64,000 nucleotides of DNA, from contig NZ_CP063189.1 in the NCBI RefSeq assembly GCF_028609805.1, forward strand, positions 434,001 through 498,000, in the 5' to 3' direction. The DNA comes from Corynebacterium massiliense DSM 45435. Lineage in GTDB: Bacteria > Actinomycetota > Actinomycetes > Mycobacteriales > Mycobacteriaceae. The notes beneath the pieces are model-generated. The model ran no database searches. It was not told the origin of the DNA and saw only the letters and a program-made list of their open reading frames with translations. The position numbers and the translations under genes were made by a program. Positions 45,775-56,205 of this stretch are shown here, in pieces; the first letter of the stretch is position 1; each line of letters opens with the position of its first letter.

Positions 45775-47286
45775 GTGCGCACATTAAACGTCAGAACCCG
45801 TAAATCAGCCGACGATTTCCCTCTGGAAGAACACCTCGCCTATCAGCTGGCGGAGCTTGCCGCCGACCCGGTAGAAGTCGGCCCGGAGGTCACCGACATG
45901 GTGATCAACCGGGTCATCGACAATGCGGCAGTCGCAGTCGCCTCCGTGCCGCGCCGGCCGGTGACCGTGGCACGGGCGATGGCCCAGTCCCACCCGGTCT
46001 CTCAAGGCGGTGGGCACGTCTTCGGCATCGATGGCACCTTCTCGGTGGAGTGGGCGGCGTTTGCCAATGGCACCGCCGTCCGCGAACTCGACTTCCACGA
46101 CACCTTCCTCGCCGCGGAGTACTCGCACCCCGGCGACAACATTCCGCCCATCCTCGCCGTGGCGCAGCACAAGGGGTTGTCCGGTGCTCAGCTCATCCGC
46201 GGCATCGCCACCGGCTACGAGGTCCAAGTCGACCTCACCAAGGCGATCTGCCTGCACGAGCACAAGATCGACCACGTCGCCCATCTGGGCCCGTCGGTGG
46301 CCGCGGGCATCGGCACGCTGCTCGGGCTCGATACCGCGACGATCTATCAGGCCATCGGGCAGGCCCTGCACACCACGACGGCGACCCGCCAGTCGCGCAA
46401 GGGGCTTATTTCTTCGTGGAAGGCGTTTGCCCCTGCCTTCGCCGGGAAGATGGCCATCGAGGCCGTTGACCGAGCCATGCGTGGCGAGGGCGCGCCCGCG
46501 CCCATTTGGGAAGGCGAAGACGGCTTCATCGCGTGGATGCTGCACTCCCCGGACGCCGTTTACGAGGTCGCGCTGCCCGGCCGCGGTGAGGAAAAGCGCG
46601 GCACCTTAGAGACCTACACCAAGGAGCACTCCGCCGAGTACCAGGCCCAGGCCCCCATCGACCTGGCCCGGCGGTTGAAGAAGACCTTGGCGGAAGAGGG
46701 GAGGGACACTGCAGACATCGAGTCGATTGTTCTGCACACCTCGCACCACACCCACTACGTCATCGGCACGGGAGCCAACGATCCGCAGAAGATGGACCCG
46801 GACGCCTCGCGCGAGACCCTCGACCACTCGCTGATGTACATGTTCGCCGTCGCGCTCGAGGACGGCGTCTGGCACCACGTCGATTCCTACGCCTCGGAGC
46901 GCGCCCACCGCCCCGAAACGGTGGAGCTGTGGCACAAGATCTCCACGGTCGAGGACCCGGAGTGGACCCGTCGCTATCACTCCCCGGACCCGGACGAGAA
47001 GGCTTTCGGGTGCAAGGCGGTCATCACGTTCCCCGACGGCAGCGTGGTGGAAGATTCCATCGCCGTTGCCGACGCCCATCCGTACGGCGCGCGGCCGTTT
47101 GCGCGCGAGAACTACATCGAAAAGCTCCGCACCCTCGCCGACGGGATCGTCGCACCCGCGGAACAGGAACGTTTCCTCACCGCGGCGCAGTCTTTGGCCA
47201 CGCTCGATGACCTGGGGGAGCTCAACGTTCGCGTGACCCCGCAGACTCTGCAGACCGCCCCGGAAACCGGAAAGGGAGTGTTTTAA
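45775..47286 (+). CDS. prpD: 2-methylcitrate dehydratase PrpD
   Basis: A 503-residue MmgE/PrpD-family enzyme dehydrating 2-methylcitrate to 2-methylaconitate in propionate catabolism. Family sequences include [43 protein letters not shown] and [24 protein letters not shown]. The GTG at 45775 has GGGAGA upstream. prpB follows with no intervening base. In C. glutamicum the equivalent cluster is induced by propionate through PrpR; no prpR is seen in this window. Confidence 0.94.
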   Translation: MRTLNVRTRKSADDFPLEEHLAYQLAELAADPVEVGPEVTDMVINRVIDNAAVAVASVPRRPVTVARAMAQSHPVSQGGGHVFGIDGTFSVEWAAFANGTAVRELDFHDTFLAAEYSHPGDNIPPILAVAQHKGLSGAQLIRGIATGYEVQVDLTKAICLHEHKIDHVAHLGPSVAAGIGTLLGLDTATIYQAIGQALHTTTATRQSRKGLISSWKAFAPAFAGKMAIEAVDRAMRGEGAPAPIWEGEDGFIAWMLHSPDAVYEVALPGRGEEKRGTLETYTKEHSAEYQAQAPIDLARRLKKTLAEEGRDTADIESIVLHTSHHTHYVIGTGANDPQKMDPDASRETLDHSLMYMFAVALEDGVWHHVDSYASERAHRPETVELWHKISTVEDPEWTRRYHSPDPDEKAFGCKAVITFPDGSVVEDSIAVADAHPYGARPFARENYIEKLRTLADGIVAPAEQERFLTAAQSLATLDDLGELNVRVTPQTLQTAPETGKGVF

Positions 47287-48207
47287 ATGTCCGGACTGTT
47301 CGGCTCCGCCATCCCGGCGACCGAAAAGCGCGCGGACTTCCGCTGCTCACTGGAAAGCGCCACCATCACCACCCTGCCTGGGGCGTTCAACCCGCTGACG
47401 GCGCGCCTTATCCAAGACGTGGGCGGCTTCGGCGGCGTGTATGTGTCCGGCGCGGTTTTGGCCAACGATCTTGGTTTGCCCGACATTGGGCTGACCACCC
47501 TTACGGAGGTTGCCCAGCGTTCCGGCCACATCGCCCGGGCCACGGATCTGCCGGTGCTTGTCGATGCCGACACCGGCTTCGGTGAACCCATGTCTGCCGC
47601 GCGCACCATCGCGGCGTTGGAGGACGCCGGCCTCGCCGGCTGCCACTTAGAAGACCAGGTGAACCCGAAACGGTGCGGGCACCTCGACGGCAAAGAGGTG
47701 GTGAGCACCGAGTTGATGGTCCGTCGGATTTCCGCCGCGGTGGCGGAGCGTCGCGACGATAACTTCGTCATCTGCGCGCGCACCGACGCCGCCGGCACCC
47801 ACGGCATCGACGAGGCCATCGACCGCGCCCGGGCCTATACCGAGGCGGGCGCCGACCTCATCTTCACGGAGGCGCTGCGCCAGCCGGAGGACTTCGAGAA
47901 ATTCCGCGCGGCGATAGACACCCCGCTGCTGGCGAATATGACCGAATTTGGCAAGACCCAGCTCCTTTCCGCCCAGCAGCTCGAAGACATCGGCTACAAC
48001 GCGGTCATCTGGCCGGTCTCCACCTTCCGCGTCGCCATGGGACAGACCGAGGAATTTCTCCGCGACGTGAAAGAGACCGGCATCCAAACCGACTGGCTGG
48101 GCCGCATGCAACACCGCTCCCGCCTCTACGAGCTCGTCCGCTACGCGGAATACAACGCCTTCGACAGCGACGTGTTCACCTACTCGAAAGGAATAAACGA
48201 TGTCTAA
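47287..48207 (+). CDS. prpB: 2-methylisocitrate lyase PrpB
   Basis: A 306-residue isocitrate lyase-superfamily enzyme cleaving methylisocitrate to succinate and pyruvate. The Mg2+ site VLVDADTGFG, the catalytic loop NPKRCGHLDGKEV (KRCGH with the active Cys) and ICARTDAAGTHGIDEAIDRARAY are present. The ATG immediately follows the prpD stop codon; the last 8 bases overlap the start of prpC, so translation is coupled. Confidence 0.95.
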   Translation: MSGLFGSAIPATEKRADFRCSLESATITTLPGAFNPLTARLIQDVGGFGGVYVSGAVLANDLGLPDIGLTTLTEVAQRSGHIARATDLPVLVDADTGFGEPMSAARTIAALEDAGLAGCHLEDQVNPKRCGHLDGKEVVSTELMVRRISAAVAERRDDNFVICARTDAAGTHGIDEAIDRARAYTEAGADLIFTEALRQPEDFEKFRAAIDTPLLANMTEFGKTQLLSAQQLEDIGYNAVIWPVSTFRVAMGQTEEFLRDVKETGIQTDWLGRMQHRSRLYELVRYAEYNAFDSDVFTYSKGINDV

Positions 48208-49387
48208 AACTGCAGAAAACAACGCGCAGGACACTAACGCCCCCGAGATCCGCAAGGGACTGTACGGTGTCGTGGTCGACGAGACGAAAGTGTCCAAGGT
48301 CGTGCCGGAGACCAACTCGCTGACCTACCGCGGCTACCCCGTCCAGGAGCTTGCCCGCTACTGCTCGTTCGAGGAGGTCGCCTACCTGCTGAGGAACGGG
48401 CGGCTGCCCAAGCAGGAATCGCTCGTGCGCTTCTCCGCCCGCGAGAAGGCGCTGCGCCACCTGGACCGCCACCTCATCGACCTCATCGACCTCATCACCT
48501 CGATGCCCAAGTCCTGCCACCCGATGGACGTGCTGCGCACCGCCGTGTCCTTCCTGGGCGCCCAAGACGCCGAGGCCTACACCCGCGACTCCGAGCACGT
48601 GCGCCGCACCGCGCTGGAGCTCATGGCGAAGATCCCCACCATCATCGCCCTCGATATCCGGCGCCGCCGCGGGGAGGGCTATATCGAGCCGTCCCGCAAG
48701 AAAGGGTTCGCGGAAAACTTCTTGTGGATGGTCTTCGGCGACGGCGAGACCTCGCCGGCGATGGACCGGGCAGATATCGAGGCCTTCGACAAGTCCCTCA
48801 TCCTGTACGCGGAACACTCCTTCAACGCGTCGACCTTCGCTGCCCGCGTGGTCACTTCCACGATGTCGGATACCTACTCGGCTATCGCCGCAGCCATCGG
48901 CGCGCTGAAAGGGCCTCTCCACGGTGGCGCCAACGAGGCCGTGATGAAGAACTTCCTCGAGATCGCCGACCCGCAAAGGACCGAGGAGTGGACCAAGGAG
49001 CGCCTGGCCAACAAGGAAAAGGTCATGGGATTTGGCCACCGCGTGTACAAAAACGGCGACTCCCGCGTGCCCACCATGGAGGCGGCCTTCCGGGAGCTTG
49101 CCGCAAAGCATGGACAGACGCAGTGGGTAGAGATGTACGAGGCCATGGAAAAGACGATGTACGACAACACGTCGATCCACATCCGCCCGAACCTCGACTT
49201 CCCGGCTGGGCCGGCCTACCACATCCTGGGATTCGACATCGAATTCTTCACGCCCATCTTCGTCATGGCGCGCATCGTGGGATGGACCGCGCACATCATC
49301 GAACAAAACGAAAACAACCTGCTCATCCGCCCGCTGTCGGCATACGTGGGCGAGGAGCAGCGGCCCGTTCCTCCGAAGTCGTTCTAG
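48200..49387 (+). CDS. prpC: 2-methylcitrate synthase PrpC
   Basis: A 395-residue citrate synthase-family enzyme condensing propionyl-CoA with oxaloacetate. Catalytic regions: AEHSFNASTFAARVVTSTMSD (His), the LHGGANEAVM loop, VMGFGHRVYKNGDSRVP (His) and LDFPAGPAYHILGFDIEFFTPIFVMARIVGWTAHI (Asp/Arg region). It completes prpDBC. A methylcitrate synthase rather than the main citrate synthase is indicated by the operon and by the length under 400. Confidence 0.94.
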   Translation: MSKTAENNAQDTNAPEIRKGLYGVVVDETKVSKVVPETNSLTYRGYPVQELARYCSFEEVAYLLRNGRLPKQESLVRFSAREKALRHLDRHLIDLIDLITSMPKSCHPMDVLRTAVSFLGAQDAEAYTRDSEHVRRTALELMAKIPTIIALDIRRRRGEGYIEPSRKKGFAENFLWMVFGDGETSPAMDRADIEAFDKSLILYAEHSFNASTFAARVVTSTMSDTYSAIAAAIGALKGPLHGGANEAVMKNFLEIADPQRTEEWTKERLANKEKVMGFGHRVYKNGDSRVPTMEAAFRELAAKHGQTQWVEMYEAMEKTMYDNTSIHIRPNLDFPAGPAYHILGFDIEFFTPIFVMARIVGWTAHIIEQNENNLLIRPLSAYVGEEQRPVPPKSF

Positions 49388-49495
49388 ACCGGCAGGCGAC
49401 AAACAAAAATCCCCGCGGGAAAATCGGTGCAGCGCAGAGTCCGTCTGCGAAGATGAGATGAACAGGTTGCTCTCGGAGCAGAAAGGACAGTCTGC

Positions 49496-52400
49496 ATGTC
49501 TAACCACACACTTCCCTCGTTCGACAAGGTGCTGGTGGCCAACCGCGGTGAGATCGCCGTGCGTGCGTTCCGCGCCGCCTTCGAAACAGGGGCGTCGACC
49601 GTGGCGGTCTACCCGCGGGAAGACCGCAATTCCTTCCACCGTTCCTTCGCCGAAGAAGCGGTGCAGATCGGCGAGGAAGGCCAGCCGGTTAAGGCCTACC
49701 TCGACATCGAGGAGATGATCCGTGCGGCAAAGAAGACCGGGGCGGACGCGTTGTACCCCGGCTACGGCTTCTTGTCTGAACGTGCGGACTTAGCGCGCGC
49801 GTGCCGGGACAACGGCATCACGTTTATCGGCCCGACCCCGGAAACGCTGGAGCTGACCGGCGACAAGGCGGCCGCGGTCGCCGCCGCGGAGGCAGCGGGC
49901 CTGCCCACTTTGCAGGACTCGAAGCCTTCCACGGACGTGGACGAGCTGGCGGAGTATGCCCAGGACTTCACCTTCCCGGTCTTCGTCAAGGCCGTCGCCG
50001 GCGGCGGTGGCCGCGGCATGCGTTTCGTGGAATCCCCGGACCAGCTGAAGACGAAGGCGGCAGAGGCATCCCGCGAGGCGGCCGCCGCGTTTGGCGATGG
50101 CCACGTCTACCTCGAAACCGCCGTTCTCAACCCGCAGCACATTGAGGTGCAGATCCTCGCCGATTCTGCCGGTAACGTCATCCACCTCTTCGAGCGCGAC
50201 TGCTCCGTGCAGCGCCGCCACCAAAAGGTCGTGGAAATCGCCCCGGCGCCCTTCCTCGATCCACAACTGCGCGATCGCATCTGCGCCGATGCGGTGAAGT
50301 TCTGCGAGCACATCAACTACACCGGCGCGGGCACCGTGGAGTTCCTCGTGGACGATCGCGGCAACCACGTCTTCATTGAGATGAACCCGCGCGTACAGGT
50401 CGAGCACACGGTCACCGAGGAGGTCACCGGGGTCGACATCGTCAAAGCACAGATGCAGATCGCGGCCGGCGCGTCACTGACTGAGCTGGGCTTGGTCCAA
50501 GACGACATCACGGTGACCGGCACGGCCCTGCAGTGCCGCATCACCACCGAGGATCCGAATAACGGCTTCCGCCCCGACTCGGGGACCTTGACCGCCTACC
50601 GCTCGCCGGGCGGTGCGGGCGTGCGCCTCGATGGCGCCACGTTCGTCGGCGCGGAAATTTCCCCGAACTTCGACTCGCTGCTGGTCAAAATGACCTGCCG
50701 CGGCAAGGACTTCCAGCAGGCGGTCGCCCGCGCCATCCGGGCGCTCAACGAATTCCACGTCTCCGGCGTGGCTACGAACATCGGCTTCCTCCGAGTGCTG
50801 CTGCGCGAACCGGACTTCACGGCGCGGCGGATCGATACCGGTTTCATTGCCAACCACCCGCACCTGCTGGGCGCGCCGCCGGCTGACGATGAGCCCGGCC
50901 GCATCCTCGACTACCTCGCGGAAGTGACGGTCAACCGGCCGCACGGCAAGCGCCCGACCAACATCCGGGCCTTTGACAAGCTGCCGCAGCGCTCGCACCG
51001 CAGCGCGGACCTGCCGCGCGGCTCCCGGGATCTCCTGCTGAACCTGGGCCCGGAGAAGTTCGCGGAGCGCGTGCGTAACCAGAGCGCCCTCGCGCTGACG
51101 GACACCACGTTCCGCGATGCCCACCAGTCGCTGCTGGCCACCCGCGTGCGCGGGACCGCGTTGGTCTCCGCGGCGGAGCACGTCGCCCGGCTCACCCCGG
51201 ATCTCTACTCGGTAGAGGCATGGGGTGGCGCGACCTTCGACGTGGCCATGCGCTTTCTCCACGAGGACCCGTGGGTGCGCCTGGATCTGCTGCGCGAGGC
51301 CATGCCCAACGTCAACATCCAGATGCTCCTGCGCGGGCGCAACACCGTCGGCTACACCCCGTACCCGGACAAGGTCTGCCACTCTTTCGTCCAGGAAGCG
51401 GCGCGGTCCGGCGTCGACGTCTTCCGCATCTTCGACGCCCTCAACGACGTCTCCCAGATGCGTCCCGCCATCGACGCGGTGCTAGAGACCAACACCACTG
51501 TCGCCGAGGTGGCCATGGCGTACTCCGGCGATATGATGTCGCCCGCCGAGGATCTCTACACCCTCGATTACTACCTGCGGCTGGCGGAGGACATCGTCAA
51601 GGCAGGCGCCCACGTGCTGGCCATCAAGGACATGGCCGGATTGCTGCGCCCGGACGCCGCTTCGAAGCTGGTGATGGCGCTGCGCAAGAACTTCGACCTG
51701 CCGGTCCACGTGCACACCCACGACACGGCGGGCGGCCAGCTGGCCACCTACTACGCGGCGGCCCTGTCGGGCGCGGACATCGTCGACGGCGCCTCCGCGC
51801 CGCTGGCCGGGACGACCTCACAGCCGTCGCTGTCGGCCATCGTGGCCGCGTTCAGCCACACCAAGCGGGACACGGGCATCGCGCTTGCCGATGTCGCCGA
51901 CATGGAACCGTACTGGGAGGCCGTGCGCCACATGTACGCCCCGTTTGAAAACGGCATCCCCGGCCCCACGGGACGCGTTTACCAGCACGAAATCCCCGGC
52001 GGGCAGCTGTCCAACCTGCGTGCGCAGGCCCGCGCGCTGGGGCTGGCGGATCGCTTCGAAGTCATCGAAGACACCTACGCCGCCGTCAACGAGATGCTCG
52101 GCCGCCCCACCAAGGTCACCCCGTCGTCGAAGGTGGTCGGAGACTTGGCGCTGCACCTCGTGGGCGCGGGCGTCGACCCGGCCGACTTCGAGGCGAACCC
52201 GACCAAGTACGACATCCCGGCGTCTGTCATCGGTTTCCTCAACGGTGAACTGGGAACCCCTCCCGGGGGCTGGCCGCCGCTGCGCGACAAGATCCTGGAG
52301 GGCAAGTCGACCGGCCCGCAGGTCAGCGAGGCAGGGGAGCTGTCCGCAGAAAACATCCGCGCCGACCTGAACCACCTGCTGTTTCCCACGCAGTACGCGG

Positions 52401-52909
52401 AGTTCAACGAGTTCCGCCGCCAGTACGGCAACACGGAAGCGCTCACGGACGCGGTGTTCTTCTACGGGCTCACCGAGGGCGAGGAGACCGTCGTGCACTA
52501 CTTCGCCGGCGAGGACGGCGACCGCGACGCGCTCAACGCGATGGTGGTGCGCCTCGACGCCATCGGCGAGCCGGATGAGAAGGGCATGCGCTCGGTCATC
52601 CTCAACGTCAACGGGCAGGTGCGCCCGATGAAGGTGCGGGATCACTCCGTCGATTCGGTGACCTCTACGGTGGAAAAGGCCGACCCGGACAACCCGGGCC
52701 ACGTCGCCGCGCCGTTCGCGGGCGTGGTCAACGTGACCATTGATCCGGGCACCGAGGTCGCGGAAGGCGACCAGATCGCCGTCATCGAGGCGATGAAGAT
52801 GGAGGCGGCGATCTCCGCGCCGCGGGCGGGCACCGTCGAACGGGTCGCCATCGGCCAGGCCACCCAGGTGGAGGGTGGCGACCTCATCGCGGTTATCGCA
52901 GACGCTTAA
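49496..52909 (+). CDS. pyc: Pyruvate carboxylase
   Basis: An 1137-residue biotin enzyme making oxaloacetate from pyruvate, bicarbonate and ATP. The biotin carboxylase domain (about 5-455) has VAGGGGRGMRFVESPDQL and EMNPRVQVEHTVTEEVTG; the carboxyltransferase domain (about 535-800) has DTTFRDAHQSLLATRVRG, the metal-binding VHTHDTAGGQLATYYAA and the catalytic lysine in AIKDMAGLL; the C-terminal biotin carrier domain has the biotinyl lysine in VIEAMKMEAAI. It is the main anaplerotic enzyme of corynebacteria. The ATG has AGAAAGGA upstream. The last 17 bases overlap the convergent acetyltransferase gene. Confidence 0.97.
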   Translation: MSNHTLPSFDKVLVANRGEIAVRAFRAAFETGASTVAVYPREDRNSFHRSFAEEAVQIGEEGQPVKAYLDIEEMIRAAKKTGADALYPGYGFLSERADLARACRDNGITFIGPTPETLELTGDKAAAVAAAEAAGLPTLQDSKPSTDVDELAEYAQDFTFPVFVKAVAGGGGRGMRFVESPDQLKTKAAEASREAAAAFGDGHVYLETAVLNPQHIEVQILADSAGNVIHLFERDCSVQRRHQKVVEIAPAPFLDPQLRDRICADAVKFCEHINYTGAGTVEFLVDDRGNHVFIEMNPRVQVEHTVTEEVTGVDIVKAQMQIAAGASLTELGLVQDDITVTGTALQCRITTEDPNNGFRPDSGTLTAYRSPGGAGVRLDGATFVGAEISPNFDSLLVKMTCRGKDFQQAVARAIRALNEFHVSGVATNIGFLRVLLREPDFTARRIDTGFIANHPHLLGAPPADDEPGRILDYLAEVTVNRPHGKRPTNIRAFDKLPQRSHRSADLPRGSRDLLLNLGPEKFAERVRNQSALALTDTTFRDAHQSLLATRVRGTALVSAAEHVARLTPDLYSVEAWGGATFDVAMRFLHEDPWVRLDLLREAMPNVNIQMLLRGRNTVGYTPYPDKVCHSFVQEAARSGVDVFRIFDALNDVSQMRPAIDAVLETNTTVAEVAMAYSGDMMSPAEDLYTLDYYLRLAEDIVKAGAHVLAIKDMAGLLRPDAASKLVMALRKNFDLPVHVHTHDTAGGQLATYYAAALSGADIVDGASAPLAGTTSQPSLSAIVAAFSHTKRDTGIALADVADMEPYWEAVRHMYAPFENGIPGPTGRVYQHEIPGGQLSNLRAQARALGLADRFEVIEDTYAAVNEMLGRPTKVTPSSKVVGDLALHLVGAGVDPADFEANPTKYDIPASVIGFLNGELGTPPGGWPPLRDKILEGKSTGPQVSEAGELSAENIRADLNHLLFPTQYAEFNEFRRQYGNTEALTDAVFFYGLTEGEETVVHYFAGEDGDRDALNAMVVRLDAIGEPDEKGMRSVILNVNGQVRPMKVRDHSVDSVTSTVEKADPDNPGHVAAPFAGVVNVTIDPGTEVAEGDQIAVIEAMKMEAAISAPRAGTVERVAIGQATQVEGGDLIAVIADA

Positions 52910-53459
52910 TCATCGTCGGCTCGTCGACGTGGCCCGGCACGTCGATGTCCTCGAAGCCCTCGCGCTCGTACAAACGGCGGGCGCGGGGGTTGTCCGGATC
53001 CACCCACAGCGCGATGGCGGGAGCGCCCTGCTCCTTGGCCAGGTCGCAGGCGCGGCGCAGTAGCTCCTGGCCCACCTTGAGACCCGCGTAGCGCCGCTCG
53101 ACGGCGATGCACACCTCCGGGATGGTGCGCGGGTCGTGCTCGGTGGCGCGCTCTTCCGGATTGTCCGGATCCTTCCGGTTGGCCATGTACGCGTCACCCT
53201 GGGTCGCGCCGCGGAAGAAGCGCAGCCACGCGCCGCCGGCGGGAACGCCCAGGTTGCTCTCGGCGATGATCGCGCCGTCGTGGTCGGCGGACCACTCCTC
53301 GAGGTAGTGCGGCAGATCGGTCTCGAAACCGGCGTCGAGCTCCGCGTACTCATCGCCAAAGACGTAGGCGAGGAAGTACAGCCGCTTCAGGTAGGTGCGG
53401 TCACCGTCGGTGGCCGCGCGGAAAGTGATCTCGGTGTCGTTAACGTGAGTTAAGTCCAT
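52893..53459 (-). CDS. GNAT-family N-acetyltransferase
   Basis: A 188-residue GNAT protein. The acetyl-CoA loop appears as ERRYAGLKVGQELLRRACDLAKEQG and the C-terminal strand/helix as IALWVDPDNPRARRLYEREGFED. The N-terminal part (LKRLYFLAYVFGDEYAELDAG) is likely to define substrate. TAAACT lies 8 bases upstream of the ATG, the leaderless pattern. The 3' end overlaps pyc by 17 bases. The acceptor substrate is unknown. Confidence 0.87.
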   Translation of the reverse strand: MDLTHVNDTEITFRAATDGDRTYLKRLYFLAYVFGDEYAELDAGFETDLPHYLEEWSADHDGAIIAESNLGVPAGGAWLRFFRGATQGDAYMANRKDPDNPEERATEHDPRTIPEVCIAVERRYAGLKVGQELLRRACDLAKEQGAPAIALWVDPDNPRARRLYEREGFEDIDVPGHVDEPTMIKRLR

Positions 53460-53480
53460 GTCCCGCGAGTTTACGGGAAA

Positions 53481-55241
53481 TTACTCGATCTCCATCAGCA
53501 CGTCGTTCTTGGTCACCTGCGCGCCCTCGGTGGCGGTAAGCGCGGCCACCGTGCCGGACTTGTGGGCCTTGACCGGGTTTTCCATCTTCATCGCCTCTAG
53601 GATGGCCACCACGTCGCCCTCGGCGACCTCGTCGCCGTCCGCCACGTTGACCTTGATGACGGTGCCCTGCATCGGGGCGGCGATGGTGTTGCCGGACACC
53701 GCGGCGGCCGCGGCGCTGCGGCGACGCTTTTTCTTCTTGCGGCCGCCGGCGCCGATGATGAGATCGGCAGGCAGCGCGACCTCGAGGCGGCGGCCGTCCA
53801 CCTCGACCGTGTAGGTCTGCGGGGACGTGGTCTCCTCCGCCTCCGCGGTCTCACCCGCGTACGGTTCGAGCTGGTTGTCCCACTCTTCCTCGATCCACTT
53901 GGTGTAGACGTCGAAGCCGGAATCGGTACCGATGAATGCGGGGTTGTCCACGACGTCGCGGTGGAACGGGATAATCGTGGGCAGGCCCTCGACGCGGTAT
54001 TCCGCGAGCGCGCGGGAGGCGCGGCGCAGCGCCTCGGTGCGGTTTTCGCCGTAGACCACGAGCTTGGCCAGCATGGAATCGAACTGGCCGCCCACCACGG
54101 ATCCTTCGCGCACGCCGGAATCCACGCGTACGCCTGGGCCAGACGGCTCGGAGTAGCTCACGATGGTGCCCGGGGCAGGCAAGAAGCCGGTCGCGGGATC
54201 CTCGCCGTTGATGCGGAACTCGAAGGCGTGGCAGGTAGGTTCCGGATCCTCGGTAAAGCGCAGCGGTTCACCCTCGGCGATGCGGAACTGTTCGCGCACC
54301 AGATCGATGCCCGTGGTCATCTCCGTGACCGGGTGCTCGACCTGCAGGCGGGTATTGACCTCGAGGAAGGAGATGAGTCCGTCGGAGCCCACCAGGTACT
54401 CAATGGTGCCCGCGCCGACGTAACCGACCTCGGCGCAAATCCGCTTGGCCGATTCGTGGATGGCGGTGCGCTGCTCGTCCGTGAGGTAGGGGGCGGGGGC
54501 CTCCTCCACAACTTTCTGGAAGCGGCGCTGCAGCGAGCAGTCGCGGGTGCCTACGACGATGACGTTGCCGTGGGCATCGGCAAGCACCTGCGCCTCCACG
54601 TGGCGGGCCTTATCCAGGTAGCGCTCGACGAAGCACTCGCCGCGGCCGAACGCGGCGACCGCCTCGCGGGTGGCCGAATCGTACAGGTCAGCAACCTCGT
54701 CCTGGGTGTAGGCGACCTTCATGCCGCGTCCGCCGCCGCCGAACGCAGCCTTGATCGCGATGGGGAGACCGTGCTGGGCGGCGAAGGCCTCGACCTCCGC
54801 GGCGTCCGCCACCGGGTTCTCGGTGCCGGGGGCCATTGGGGCATCGGCACGCTGCGCGATGTGGCGCGCGGTGACCTTGTCGCCCAGATCCGCAATGGAC
54901 TTCGGCGACGGGCCAATCCAGATAAGGCCCGCTTCGATCACCGCGGCGGCGAAGTCAGCGTTTTCGGACAAGAAGCCATAGCCGGGGTGGATGGCGTCCG
55001 CGCCGGACTTGCGGGCGGCGTCCAAGATCTTGTCCGCGTCGAGGTAGGAGTCGGCCGAGGTCTGCCCGCCGAGGGCGAACGCCTCGTCGGCGAGGGTGAC
55101 GAAGGGAGCGTCCGCGTCCGGTTCCGCATACACCGCCACGGATGCGATGCCCGCATCGCGCGCGGCACGGATGACGCGCACCGCGATTTCGCCGCGGTTT
55201 GCGACGAGAACCTTGGTGATCTTCCTCTTCTTATTCGCCAC
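53481..55241 (-). CDS. accBC: Acyl-CoA carboxylase alpha subunit AccBC (biotin carboxylase plus carrier)
   Basis: A 586-residue fused biotin carboxylase (about 1-450; [36 protein letters not shown]) and biotin carboxyl carrier domain (about 515-586; biotinyl lysine in [11 protein letters not shown]). The linker contains an unusual basic patch ([11 protein letters not shown]). It supplies carboxybiotin to the AccD subunits for acetyl-CoA and longer acyl-CoA carboxylation in fatty and mycolic acid synthesis. The accD and accE genes are 3-6 kb further on the same strand, separated by the rhodanese-like gene and others. Confidence 0.96.
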   Translation of the reverse strand: MANKKRKITKVLVANRGEIAVRVIRAARDAGIASVAVYAEPDADAPFVTLADEAFALGGQTSADSYLDADKILDAARKSGADAIHPGYGFLSENADFAAAVIEAGLIWIGPSPKSIADLGDKVTARHIAQRADAPMAPGTENPVADAAEVEAFAAQHGLPIAIKAAFGGGGRGMKVAYTQDEVADLYDSATREAVAAFGRGECFVERYLDKARHVEAQVLADAHGNVIVVGTRDCSLQRRFQKVVEEAPAPYLTDEQRTAIHESAKRICAEVGYVGAGTIEYLVGSDGLISFLEVNTRLQVEHPVTEMTTGIDLVREQFRIAEGEPLRFTEDPEPTCHAFEFRINGEDPATGFLPAPGTIVSYSEPSGPGVRVDSGVREGSVVGGQFDSMLAKLVVYGENRTEALRRASRALAEYRVEGLPTIIPFHRDVVDNPAFIGTDSGFDVYTKWIEEEWDNQLEPYAGETAEAEETTSPQTYTVEVDGRRLEVALPADLIIGAGGRKKKKRRRSAAAAAVSGNTIAAPMQGTVIKVNVADGDEVAEGDVVAILEAMKMENPVKAHKSGTVAALTATEGAQVTKNDVLMEIE

Positions 55242-55286
55242 GGGCCGAAGCCTCCTGCATTGTCGGATTAATTAACCGGGGTGATT

Positions 55287-56162
55287 CTAGCGCTCGACGG
55301 GCATTTTGATCATATTGCCCCATTCCGCCCACGAACCGTCGTAGACGCGCACATCAGAAAAGCCCAGCAGGAACTTCAGTACAAACCAGGTGTGTGCCGC
55401 CTGCGCACCGACGTGGGAATACAGCGCTGTAGGTGTATCCGGTTCGAGGTTCCCAAACGCTACATGCAGATCAGAAAGTGGCCGAAAACACCCGTTGGGA
55501 AGGACCGCGCGGCTCCACTCGAGGTTGGTCGCACCCGGGATGTGCCCGTGGCGCGCGGTGGTGCCGTACCGCGAATCGCCCTGCGGGGACTCCGCGGTCG
55601 GCTGCCCGGAAAACTCCTCCGGGGTGCGCGTATCCACCAGGGAAATGGTGCCCGCGTGCAGCATCTCCTGCAGCTTTTCTACGAAGATGCGCTCGTCGGC
55701 ATCCGCGTAGGAGACCTCCGGGTAGTTGCTCTCCGGGTGTGCGTCAACCATGAAGGACGTGTCGCGCTCCTCGGCCATCCAGGCGTCGCGCCCGCCGTTG
55801 AGCAGGCGCACGTCCGGGTGCCCGTACAGCTGGAAGATCCACAGGGCGAAGGCGGCCCACCAGTTGGACTTGTCGCCGTAGAGCACCACCGTGTCCTCGC
55901 GGTTGATGCCCTTGTCCCGCATCAGGGCGGTGAACCCTTCCGGCGTGACGATGTCCCGGGTGAGCGGATCCAGCAATTCCTCTCGGAATTTAATGCGGGT
56001 AGCGCTCGGGATGTGGCCGATGTCGTAGAGCAGGCCGTCCTCGTCGACCTCGATGACGCGCAGGCCTTTCATGCCCAGGCGGGCTGACAGCCACGGCGCG
56101 GATACGAGACGGCCGGGGTGCGCGTACTCCTGAAACGGTGGGTAAGGATCGAGATCGAACAC
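55287..56162 (-). CDS. Tandem rhodanese-domain sulfurtransferase homologue with Ser at the catalytic Cys position
   Basis: A 291-residue two-domain rhodanese (thiosulfate sulfurtransferase/3-mercaptopyruvate type). The N-terminal domain (about 20-130) includes IPSATRIKFREELLDPLTRDI and the C-terminal domain (about 160-285) includes LVDTRTPEEFSGQ and HIPGATNLEWSRAVLP. Active members have a Cys in the loop preceding HTWFVL; here the loop is ALYSHVGAQAAHTWFVL, with Ser encoded by TCC (residue 249, bases 55416-55418). Sulfur transfer by the normal mechanism is therefore not expected. The gene follows the known position of thtR after accBC in corynebacteria. The start is GTG at 56162. Confidence 0.85.
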   Translation of the reverse strand: MFDLDPYPPFQEYAHPGRLVSAPWLSARLGMKGLRVIEVDEDGLLYDIGHIPSATRIKFREELLDPLTRDIVTPEGFTALMRDKGINREDTVVLYGDKSNWWAAFALWIFQLYGHPDVRLLNGGRDAWMAEERDTSFMVDAHPESNYPEVSYADADERIFVEKLQEMLHAGTISLVDTRTPEEFSGQPTAESPQGDSRYGTTARHGHIPGATNLEWSRAVLPNGCFRPLSDLHVAFGNLEPDTPTALYSHVGAQAAHTWFVLKFLLGFSDVRVYDGSWAEWGNMIKMPVER

Positions 56163-56205
56163 AGCTAGTACCGCCCTCGAAAGCTAGTTGGGGATGTGGG
56201 AGGAA

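Noticed and set aside
49405-49425. Possible terminator after prpC (ATCCCCGCGGGAAAAT)
   Set aside because: The stem is too short with no loop and the T-run is lacking.
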